From contig JAKFWE010000469.1 in the NCBI GenBank assembly GCA_021732895.1, positions 1-16,788 on the forward strand: a DNA stretch of 16,788 nt, read 5' to 3'. Position 1 is the first letter of the stretch. Each line of letters opens with the position of its first letter. The notes under the pieces are model-generated. The model was not told the DNA's origin, did no database searches, and saw only the letters and a program-made list of their open reading frames with translations. The translations under genes were made by a program, and so were the position numbers. The stretch is from Allobosea sp. (GTDB lineage Bacteria; Pseudomonadota; Alphaproteobacteria; Rhizobiales; Beijerinckiaceae). This document shows positions 1 to 6,150 of this stretch, one piece after another.

Positions 1-1
1 C

Positions 2-424
2 ATATTCGTCGAAGACCAGCGCGATGTTGTTTTGCAGCGCCCAGGGCAGGATGCCGTCCTGGAACTCGGTGATCTGCTTGCCATCCTTCAGCACGATCGC
101 GTCCTTGCCGACGAGATCGAGCCGCGAGATGTGGCTGTCGAGGTTGACGCGCACGCAGGGCCAGTTCAGCCGGGCCGCGACCTGCTCGATATGGGTCGAT
201 TTGCCGGTGCCGTGATAGCCGGAGATCATGACGCGGCGGTTGTGGGCGAAGCCGGCCAGGATCGCGATCGTGGTGTCGCGGTCGAAGCGGTAATCGGCGT
301 CGGTGTCGGGGACATGCGCCTCCTGCGTCGAATAGGCCGGCACTTCGAGGTCGGAATCGATCCCGAAGGTCTGCCGCACCGAGAGCTTCATGTCGGGAAG
401 GCCCTGGGCCGTCGTCGTCGTCAT
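2..424 (-). CDS. cobS: Cobaltochelatase subunit CobS, N-terminal part (cut by window edge)
   Basis: This AAA+ ATPase subunit drives CobN-dependent cobalt insertion into hydrogenobyrinate a,c-diamide in aerobic cobalamin synthesis, working in the cytoplasm with CobT. Only the first 141 residues are present; the family is usually about 330 long. The protein starts MTTTTAQGLPDMKLSVRQTF. It has a Walker A motif GYHGTGKST at about residues 69-77, the conserved stretch RVNLDSHISRLDLVGKDAI at about 92-110, and a Walker B start ALVFDEY at the window edge. The ATG at 424 is preceded by GGAG about ten bases upstream. The next gene upstream on this strand is the broken glycosyltransferase ending at 607, about 180 bases away, so cobS probably has its own promoter; I see no convincing one. 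The match to CobS is strong, because the sequence around Walker A is characteristic. Confidence 0.95.
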   Translation of the reverse strand, partial: MTTTTAQGLPDMKLSVRQTFGIDSDLEVPAYSTQEAHVPDTDADYRFDRDTTIAILAGFAHNRRVMISGYHGTGKSTHIEQVAARLNWPCVRVNLDSHISRLDLVGKDAIVLKDGKQITEFQDGILPWALQNNIALVFDEY

Positions 425-606
425 CTGGCTCTGTCTCCGCGCATGGAACGGCTCCGGGAGAAGACCGGGCATTCCAGGAAGCCGACCGAAAAGGGGAGGC
501 GTTCAGCCCTAACTAGAGCGAAAGCCCGGCAGCGGCAATTCGCGAAACCGCCGGGGCGGCAATACGCAACAGGCATGCCACGGGATCGTGAGGGCGGGCG
601 CCCGGC

Positions 607-1752
607 TCAGCCGGTGCGGGCGCGCAGGCCGCCGATGATCGCCGCGAGAGCGCCTGCCCCGTCGCGATCGATCGCAGCAGGCGCCGGCGCGCCGGCGAGC
701 AGTTGCGCGTCGATCGCGGCGTTCAGGCGTTCGGGCGTCAGGCCCGACAGGGGCAGGCAGCGGGCCAGGCCGGCGCGCTCCATCGCCTGCGCCCGGATCG
801 TCTGTTCGGTTTCGGCGCCTGCGTCGAAGGGAATGACCAGGGCCGGTCTGCGGGCCTCGACCAGGTCGAGCACCGTGTTGTAGCCGGATTGGCTGATGGA
901 CAGCGCGCAGGACGCGAGCAGGCCGGCGAAGTCCGGACGCGCCCGCTCGACGACGAGGTTCCTCGGCGCGGCCCGTTGCAGCCTGGCGAAATCGGCCTCC
1001 GCGAGTCCGCGTCCGGCGAGGACGCGCCAGCGCCGGGCCGGATCGCCGAGGCCGGCGGCGGCGAGCGCGAGGTCAAAGACAGGAAGCGACGCGCCGGAGC
1101 CGCCGCCGGAGACGAGGAACTCGCCTTCCCCGTCATCGCCGCGCTCCGCCCGCGGAGACGGAGAGGCGAGATAGCCGGTGTAGCGCAGCCGGTCCCGAAG
1201 CTCCGGCGTCACCGGCCAGGACGCCTCGAGCGGCAGGAAGCTCCTGTCGCCATGCACGAGCACGGCGTCGAAATGCGCGGCGATGCGCGCATGGGCTTCC
1301 GCGATCCGGTCCGGGCGCGGCGTGACCAGCACGTCGCGGATCGAGGACAGCGTCAGCACCGCCGGATTCGCGGCTCGCGCCGCGGCGATCAGCGCGAGGA
1401 ACTCCTGCGCCAGCTGCCGCCGGCCGAACGGGAAATGTTACGTGATGACGATGTCGGGCTTCAGCGAGGCGGCGAGGGCTGCGAGCATCGCCCGGCGCCG
1501 CTCCCGCCTGTCGTCGTCGATGGCCGCGCCCGTCTCGTCGAGCAGGGTGCGGAAGTCGGTTCCCTCGACCTGCACCGGCGGCAGCTGCACGAAGGCGTAG
1601 GGCTCGTCGCCGGGCGGGCCGATCGGCATGCCACCGCTGGCGAGGGTGACGGCGTGGCCCGCTCTCGCCAGCGCGCCGGCGAGGTGGCGCGCCCGCACGA
1701 GATGGCCGGAGCCGAGCAGATGCGTCACCGCAATGAGGGTGCGCCGGCTCAT
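607..1752 (-). pseudogene. GT28-like glycosyltransferase interrupted by an in-frame TAA
   Basis: This would be a 381-residue glycosyltransferase of the GT-B fold, of the MurG/GT28-like group often annotated as 'glycosyl transferase family 28 C-terminal'. It probably transfers a sugar to a surface glycan or lipid. The N-terminal half opens MSRRTLIAVTHLLGSGHLVR, with the Gly-rich nucleotide-sugar-domain loop, and runs to KPDIVIT. Codon 105 is then TAA (1438-1440). The same frame continues without a break as HFPFGRRQLAQEFLAL and on to a C-terminal half with SISQSGYNTVLDLV and RRPALVIPFDAGAETEQT, the donor-binding region. In relatives I recall, the HFPFGRR segment is preceded by Glu, so GAA changed to TAA fits one substitution. 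The start ATG overlaps the stop of the glycosyltransferase upstream by four bases. Either the gene is recently inactivated or position 1440 is a sequence error. A restart at the internal ATG at 1359 would give only the C-terminal half. Confidence 0.8.
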
Positions 1753-2996
1753 TGGCCCGGCGGTTTGAGCGAGCGCCTGAGCAGGTCGCAGACCCGGTCG
1801 AGCCCGGCCGCCGCCGAGAACTCACCGCTCAGGCGCGCGAAGGCGGCCGCTCCCAGAGCCTCGCGCCGGGCCGGATCGGCGGCCAGCGCCGCCAGCGCGC
1901 GGGTCAGGGCGGGGATGTCGCCGGGCGGAACCAGGACGCCCTCGACATCCTGGCGGACGAATTCGGGAATGCCGGCGAAGTCCGTCGCCACGATCGGCAA
2001 GGCCTGGCTCGCCGCCTCCATCACCACGTTGGGCAGCCCGTCGCGGTCGCCGTCGCCGGCCAGCTTCGAGGGGAGCACGAAGAGATCGGCCGCGCGCAGC
2101 GCATCGACGACGTCGGCCTGCGGCTTTGGGCCAGCCCAGACGACGCGTTCCGCGAGGCCGAGCGCGGCAGCCTGCGTCCGCAGCGCCGCCAGCTTCTCGC
2201 CGCCGCCGATATGGGTCAGACGCCAGTGCAGGTCCGGCGGCAGCGCCGCCAGCGCCGTCAGCAGGTCGTCGAAGCCCTTCTTCTCGACGGCGCGGCCGAT
2301 CGTGACGAAACGCACGGGATCTCCGGGGTTCGCGCCGGTGCGCGGCTCGCGGCTGGCGGGAGGAGCGGGAAAGCGCGCCAGTTCGAGGCCGTGATGCAGC
2401 AACGCGACCTTGCCTTCGCGACCGGCGAGACGCGCGAGTTTGGCGTGGCCGTCCCGCGTGCAGGTCACGCCCCAGGCCGCGTCGGCGATCTTCTCGCGCT
2501 TTTCCCAGTCCGGCGTCGTCCAGATGTCCTTGGCGTGAGCCGAGAACGACCAACCGATCCCGCGCAGCAACGCCGCATAGCGGATCACCGAGGCCGGCGT
2601 ATGCAGATAATGCACGTGCAGATGGGCGGTGCCGATCGGCAGCTCGCGCGCCATGACGCAGGCCTGCCCGAACCGGCGCAGGCGGTTGCGGGTGGGATCG
2701 CGCCACAGATCGCGGACGAACAGGATCGCAAGCCGAAACACGGCCGGCCGCGCCAGAGCCGCCAGCACGCCGCGCAGGACGCGCGCCGGCTCCTCGCGCA
2801 GATACTCCGGCAGATAGCTGACCGGAGCCGTGATCTCCTTGTGCATCAGATGACGCGCGGCGTCGGTCGGCCGGCGCAGCGACCAGATCGCGAAAGGCAG
2901 GCCGCGCTGCTGCAGCCCGAGCAGTTCCTGCGCGATGAAGGTCTCCGACAGACGCGGATAGCCCTTCATCGCGATCGCGATCCGGGGCTCGCTCAT
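1749..2996 (-). CDS. Glycosyltransferase family 4, WcaL/colanic-acid type
   Basis: This retaining GT-B glycosyltransferase of 415 residues probably adds a sugar to a lipid-linked surface polysaccharide at the cytoplasmic face. The N-terminus, RIAIAMKGYPRLSETFIAQE, is typical of the colanic-acid (WcaL/AmsK) branch, where the SETF motif is conserved. FSAHAKDIW lies at about residues 151-159. VRFVTIGRAVEKKGFDDLL at about 228-246 opens the donor-binding domain. The motif GDGDRDGLPNVVMEAASQAL (about 314-333) is the D/E-x7-E element, here with Asp in the first position (D319, E327). I chose the ATG at 2996 because the family starts at this point and the codon overlaps the upstream gene's TGA as ATGA. 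An in-frame ATG at 3107 adds 37 low-quality residues inside the upstream gene. It is translationally coupled on both sides. Confidence 0.9.
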   Translation of the reverse strand: MSEPRIAIAMKGYPRLSETFIAQELLGLQQRGLPFAIWSLRRPTDAARHLMHKEITAPVSYLPEYLREEPARVLRGVLAALARPAVFRLAILFVRDLWRDPTRNRLRRFGQACVMARELPIGTAHLHVHYLHTPASVIRYAALLRGIGWSFSAHAKDIWTTPDWEKREKIADAAWGVTCTRDGHAKLARLAGREGKVALLHHGLELARFPAPPASREPRTGANPGDPVRFVTIGRAVEKKGFDDLLTALAALPPDLHWRLTHIGGGEKLAALRTQAAALGLAERVVWAGPKPQADVVDALRAADLFVLPSKLAGDGDRDGLPNVVMEAASQALPIVATDFAGIPEFVRQDVEGVLVPPGDIPALTRALAALAADPARREALGAAAFARLSGEFSAAAGLDRVCDLLRRSLKPPGQ

Positions 2997-3655
2997 CGCG
3001 CGCCGATCAGCATGAAGCGCGTGTAGTTCCGCGTCGGCAGCGCGCCGGAAAACCAGATCTGCGACAGCCCCGCCTGCGCCTGGAACGCATCCAGCGAGGC
3101 CACGCAACTGCGATGGTCGGGTTCGCGGACGTAGTCGTTGGACTGGAGCAGCAGGGGCAGTCCGCGCGGCAGCGTCGCGAGCCAGCCGGGCACGTCGGCG
3201 AGGTGCTCGCAGCTCGTGTTGATCACCAGGCCCGGCCTCGGCGCCTGGGCGCTGAAATCGATCCTCATCATGTCGGCGGTTTCCGCCCGGAAGCGCCCGG
3301 CCGCGACATGGCGGCGATTCAGCCTGAGCGCGACGGGCGCGCAGGACGGGTCGATGTCGAGGCTGACGACCTCGCTCAGGGCCAGCCTCGCGTCATCGAG
3401 CAGCAGCGCCCCGAGCACGCCATACCAGGCGCCGAGCACCCAGACCGGGCCGTCCGGGCGCGGCAGCACCTGCGCGAGCGCGTCGCGCAGCCAGATCTTC
3501 GAGCCGATCTGCTTGTGGTTGAAAGCGATCCGGAGATCGCGCGGCATCGGTTCGACGACGAGCTTCGCAAGATCGGAGACGACGGCGTTGCCGGTCAGGG
3601 CCGCGACGCCGCGCAGGATGTCGAAGAAGGCCTCCGGTGACGTGTCGCTGGACAT
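2993..3655 (-). CDS. Class I SAM-dependent methyltransferase-like protein
   Basis: This 220-residue cytoplasmic protein has a Rossmann-like core resembling a class I methyltransferase. VWVLGAWYGVLGALLL at about residues 71-86 stands where the glycine-rich SAM loop is expected, followed by SLDIDP at about 98-103 as the acidic ribose-binding motif. INTSCEHL at about 145-152 follows strand 4. The N-terminal segment FNHKQIGSKIWLRDAL looks family-specific. The substrate is not evident; its place ahead of two glycosyltransferases suggests methylation of a glycan or its precursor. The ATG at 3655 fits the domain start, but no Shine-Dalgarno sequence is visible, since the upstream stretch is pyrimidine-rich on this strand. 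In-frame ATGs at 3706 and 3775 would add a Pro/Ser-rich leader encoded partly by a tandem repeat, and the one at 3775 overlaps the cyclase stop. Its own stop overlaps the next start. Confidence 0.72.
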   Translation of the reverse strand: MSSDTSPEAFFDILRGVAALTGNAVVSDLAKLVVEPMPRDLRIAFNHKQIGSKIWLRDALAQVLPRPDGPVWVLGAWYGVLGALLLDDARLALSEVVSLDIDPSCAPVALRLNRRHVAAGRFRAETADMMRIDFSAQAPRPGLVINTSCEHLADVPGWLATLPRGLPLLLQSNDYVREPDHRSCVASLDAFQAQAGLSQIWFSGALPTRNYTRFMLIGAR

Positions 3656-3658
3656 GGC

Positions 3659-3688
3659 GGGGAACGGAGAGGAGGGGAACGGAGAGGA
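3659..3688. repeat. Two perfect 15-bp tandem copies
   Basis: The unit GGGGAACGGAGAGGA occurs twice head to tail immediately upstream of the methyltransferase start, followed by a partial third unit. On the minus strand it is a C/T-rich tract lying exactly where a ribosome binding site would be expected. It could be a slippage-prone leader, or, if translation begins at an upstream ATG, it encodes a repeated SPFPS peptide. Confidence 0.9.
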
Positions 3689-3710
3689 GGGAGACGGGCG
3701 GACCATAGCG

Positions 3711-3739
3711 GGCGCATCGCCAAAGGCCAGCCATGCGCC
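3711..3739. other. 7-bp inverted repeat between cyclase and methyltransferase genes
   Basis: GGCGCAT at 3711-3717 and ATGCGCC at 3733-3739 are perfect inverted copies separated by 15 bases, with a nested GCC-AAA-GGC. It falls in the 109-bp gap that divides the signalling genes from the glycan genes on the minus strand. No T-run follows in either direction, so it is not a convincing intrinsic terminator. It could be an RNA processing or attenuation hairpin, or chance in GC-rich DNA. Confidence 0.35.
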
Positions 3740-3764
3740 GGCCTGCAACGGGGCGTCGGGAGGT

Positions 3765-5684
3765 TCAGCCCCCATCCTCGCCGGGCCCGGCGGGGTCGTT
3801 CGCCCTTGTCCGGGCGGCGGCTCGGCGGCTGGCCGGCTTGCCAGCCGTGGCCGCAGGCTCCGGCGCCGTTTCGGACGGCTCGGTCGTCTCGCCGGCCGCG
3901 GCGATCTCGGTCTGAACCGCGACAGGTCCGGTTTCGGCCTTCGGCGCCGCCGAGGCCGGCGACGCGACAGGCTGGCTCTCCTCGCCCTCCTGCGCGATTT
4001 GCGGCGCGGTGGTGAAGCCGTAGGCGGTCATCACCTTGTCCCGGCCCTTGATCGCGACCTTCAGCGAAACCGTGCCGCGATAGGTTCGACCGGTCGCCTT
4101 GACCGTGGTTTCCGAGACGACGATGTCGGCCAGCACGCGCCGCGTCGCCGCCTCGAGCTGGCTCGCGATCATCACCGTCTCGCCGACGGTGACGCCGTGG
4201 CGGCCGAGGCTTTCGTTCTCGACATGGCCGACGATCGCCTCGCCGCCATGGATGCCGATGCCGATGCGCAAGGGCAGGGGCAGGGCGGCGCCGAATTCGC
4301 GGTTCAGCGCCTCGACCGCCATGACGATGTCGCCGGCTGCGGCGATCGCAGCGACGCCGGCCTTCGCGGGCGTCGCCTCCAGCCCGAACACGGCCATGAA
4401 GCCGTCTCCGTACAGCGATTCGATGCGGCCGCCATGGGCGGCGACAGCCTGGGCCATCTCGTCGAAGAAGCGGTTGAGCAGGCCGAGAAGCTCATGCGGC
4501 AACTGCCGCTCCGACATCGCCGAAAAGGCGCGAAGATCGGCGACCATCACGGTCAGACCGCGCCGGCTGGTCGAACCCTCGAGATCCGCTTCGCCGCCGG
4601 AGCGCGCCTTGCCGAGACGCGAGGCCAGCAGGATCTGGACCTGAAGATCGTCGCGCGGGCGAATCTGGCAGGCGAGCCGGACCCGGTCCGGCGCGGCGAT
4701 CCGGCGCAGCAGCTTGACCTCGTTGACGCCGGCGGGCGGCAGCTTGTCGCCGCCGTCCAGCACCAGCACGCGACAGGTGGCGCAGCGGGCGCGGCCGCCG
4801 CACAGGGCGGCATGGGGAATGCCGAAGCGCCGGAACATCTCCAGCACGGTCAGGCCCGGCGCCATCTTGCGCACGCCGTGCCCCACGAAGCGCACGGTGA
4901 TCTGGCGCGAGGTCCGCACCCTGATCTCGCGGATCGCGACAAAGGCGATGAAGCCGCCGACCAGCCCAAAAAACGTCGCCTTGGCCAAGGTCACGTCCTG
5001 GTTGAACATGGAAATGGCAGCGTCCGAATAGATTTCCGGAGGCAAGGTCAGGCGCTGCGCCTCGCGGCCCGCGACGACGAAGCCGATCAGCGCCAGGACG
5101 GGGATCAGGATGGCGGCCAGGAAGAACGGGTCGCGCCAGCGCGCGTAGTGCTCGCGGCTGCGCACATAGAAATGCACGCCGATCACGCCATGGACCCAGA
5201 CCAGCAGCAGCAGGATGGACTGGCTGGTGGCAAGACCGGGCCAGAGCCGGCGCAACACTCCGGTGTAGCTTTCGTCGAGATGGAAAACGGTTCCCATCAC
5301 CCGCGTTCCGACGATGTGATCGACCAGGAACAGCGGGATCGCCAGGCCGAGCGCGATCTGCAACATCTCGCGCGGCGGCATCCGGAAGGTGCGCCGCTGG
5401 GCCACGCGCAGCAGGGCGAAGAACGGGTGCACCACGAGCGCGCCGTAGAGCGCGACCGTGCCTGGCCAGGAATGCCACACCCAGTAGCGCCAGTTCTGCA
5501 CCTCCTCCATCACGGCGATGCCGGCGATGCCGATGGCGTGGTTGATGAAGTGGGTCGCCGCGAAGACCATAAGGATCATGCCCGACACCATGCGGATGTC
5601 GCGGCTCCAGGACGAGACCTGCTCCATGCCGGAGCCGAGGCTCGGCTTCGGGCGGGCGCCGCCGGCGGTGGATGACAAGCTCAT
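3765..5684 (-). CDS. Membrane-anchored [2Fe-2S] ferredoxin/class III cyclase-like protein
   Basis: This 639-residue inner-membrane protein has three parts. Residues about 30-255 hold roughly six membrane segments with many histidines in or near helices (H45, H49, H71, H86, H123, H135, H165, H171), resembling a haem-b membrane anchor. Residues about 262-355 are a plant-type ferredoxin domain with C295, C301, C304 and C339 (CX5CX2C plus a distal Cys). Residues about 376-560 are a class III nucleotidyl cyclase domain. Metal-binding aspartates are present in VADLRAFS (D383) and YGDGFMAVFG (D427). The substrate Lys is Ser (S423), the second specificity Asp is Glu (E502), the transition-state Asn is Met (M505) and the catalytic Arg is Gln (Q509). 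The last 80 residues are an Ala/Pro/Glu-rich tail. The layout recalls Sinorhizobium CyaC, a redox-responsive cyclase with a dihaem anchor. Cyclase activity here is doubtful. The ATG at 5684 lies 16 bases after the upstream gene. Confidence 0.85.
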   Translation of the reverse strand: MSLSSTAGGARPKPSLGSGMEQVSSWSRDIRMVSGMILMVFAATHFINHAIGIAGIAVMEEVQNWRYWVWHSWPGTVALYGALVVHPFFALLRVAQRRTFRMPPREMLQIALGLAIPLFLVDHIVGTRVMGTVFHLDESYTGVLRRLWPGLATSQSILLLLVWVHGVIGVHFYVRSREHYARWRDPFFLAAILIPVLALIGFVVAGREAQRLTLPPEIYSDAAISMFNQDVTLAKATFFGLVGGFIAFVAIREIRVRTSRQITVRFVGHGVRKMAPGLTVLEMFRRFGIPHAALCGGRARCATCRVLVLDGGDKLPPAGVNEVKLLRRIAAPDRVRLACQIRPRDDLQVQILLASRLGKARSGGEADLEGSTSRRGLTVMVADLRAFSAMSERQLPHELLGLLNRFFDEMAQAVAAHGGRIESLYGDGFMAVFGLEATPAKAGVAAIAAAGDIVMAVEALNREFGAALPLPLRIGIGIHGGEAIVGHVENESLGRHGVTVGETVMIASQLEAATRRVLADIVVSETTVKATGRTYRGTVSLKVAIKGRDKVMTAYGFTTAPQIAQEGEESQPVASPASAAPKAETGPVAVQTEIAAAGETTEPSETAPEPAATAGKPASRRAAARTRANDPAGPGEDGG

Positions 5685-5701
5685 GCTGGCAGCCGTTTCA
5701 T
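5681..5701 (-). other. Six-codon mini-ORF linking two genes
   Basis: On the minus strand an ATG overlaps the stop of the nucleotide-binding gene (TGATG). It opens a six-residue frame, MKRLPA, whose TGA overlaps the cyclase start (ATGA). AAAGG lies seven bases before the mini-ORF start, whereas the cyclase ATG itself has no visible Shine-Dalgarno sequence. It may couple cyclase translation to its neighbour; whether the peptide matters is unknown. Confidence 0.35.
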
Positions 5702-6150
5702 CAATGGACCTTTTCGCGGTGAAGCACCGAATCGGCCAGCCGATAGAGGCGCGAGGCGAGGTCGCGCGACAGCGCGATGGCGAAATCGGGGATGGTTTCC
5801 AGCAGTTCGAAGAACAAATCCCTCGGCAACCGCAGCACGCTGACATCGCTTTTGGCGGTGGCGGTTCCGACGAAGGGCTGTCCGCACAGCATCGGCACGT
5901 CGCCGAAGATGGCGCCCGTCTCGAACAGGAAGCTCCTGGCGCGCCCGTCCGACGACGCGTGCGACAGCAGGATTTCGCCATCCAGGATGAAATAGACGCC
6001 GTCGGGGCTCTCGCCCTCGGCGATGATCCGCGCGCCGGCGTCGAAATGCAGGCGCTCGCCCATCAGCGCGACGAGCTTCAGACGCGGCGGCGGCAAGGTC
6101 TTGAACACCGGAATCCGGCGCAGGCAGGCGAGATCGCTTTCGAGCGTCAT
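5701..6150 (-). CDS. Stand-alone cyclic-nucleotide-binding-domain protein (Crp-like, no HTH)
   Basis: This 149-residue cytoplasmic protein is essentially one cNMP-binding domain. Helical start LRRIPVFKTLPPPRLKLVAL (about 10-29) leads to the beta-roll with GARIIAEGESPDGVYFILDGEI (about 39-60, canonical in pattern), then FGDVPMLCGQPFVGTATA (about 82-99) and the helix LFFELLETIPDFAIALSRDL. There is no DNA-binding helix-turn-helix, so it is not a transcription factor by itself. In the phosphate-binding cassette the usual Glu is Asp (D84) and the Arg that contacts the cyclic phosphate is Phe (F93), so classical cAMP binding is questionable. The start at 6150 has an excellent ribosome site, GGAGG seven bases upstream, and overlaps the ABC gene's stop by four bases. 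It sits between the ABC protein and the cyclase-like protein and may bridge them. Confidence 0.88.
   Translation of the reverse strand: MTLESDLACLRRIPVFKTLPPPRLKLVALMGERLHFDAGARIIAEGESPDGVYFILDGEILLSHASSDGRARSFLFETGAIFGDVPMLCGQPFVGTATAKSDVSVLRLPRDLFFELLETIPDFAIALSRDLASRLYRLADSVLHREKVH

Noticed and set aside
2993..3775. Longer methyltransferase start at ATG 3775
   Set aside because: It adds 40 Pro/Ser-rich residues, partly repeat-encoded, and overlaps the cyclase stop; the recognisable domain begins at 3655. It is not fully excluded.
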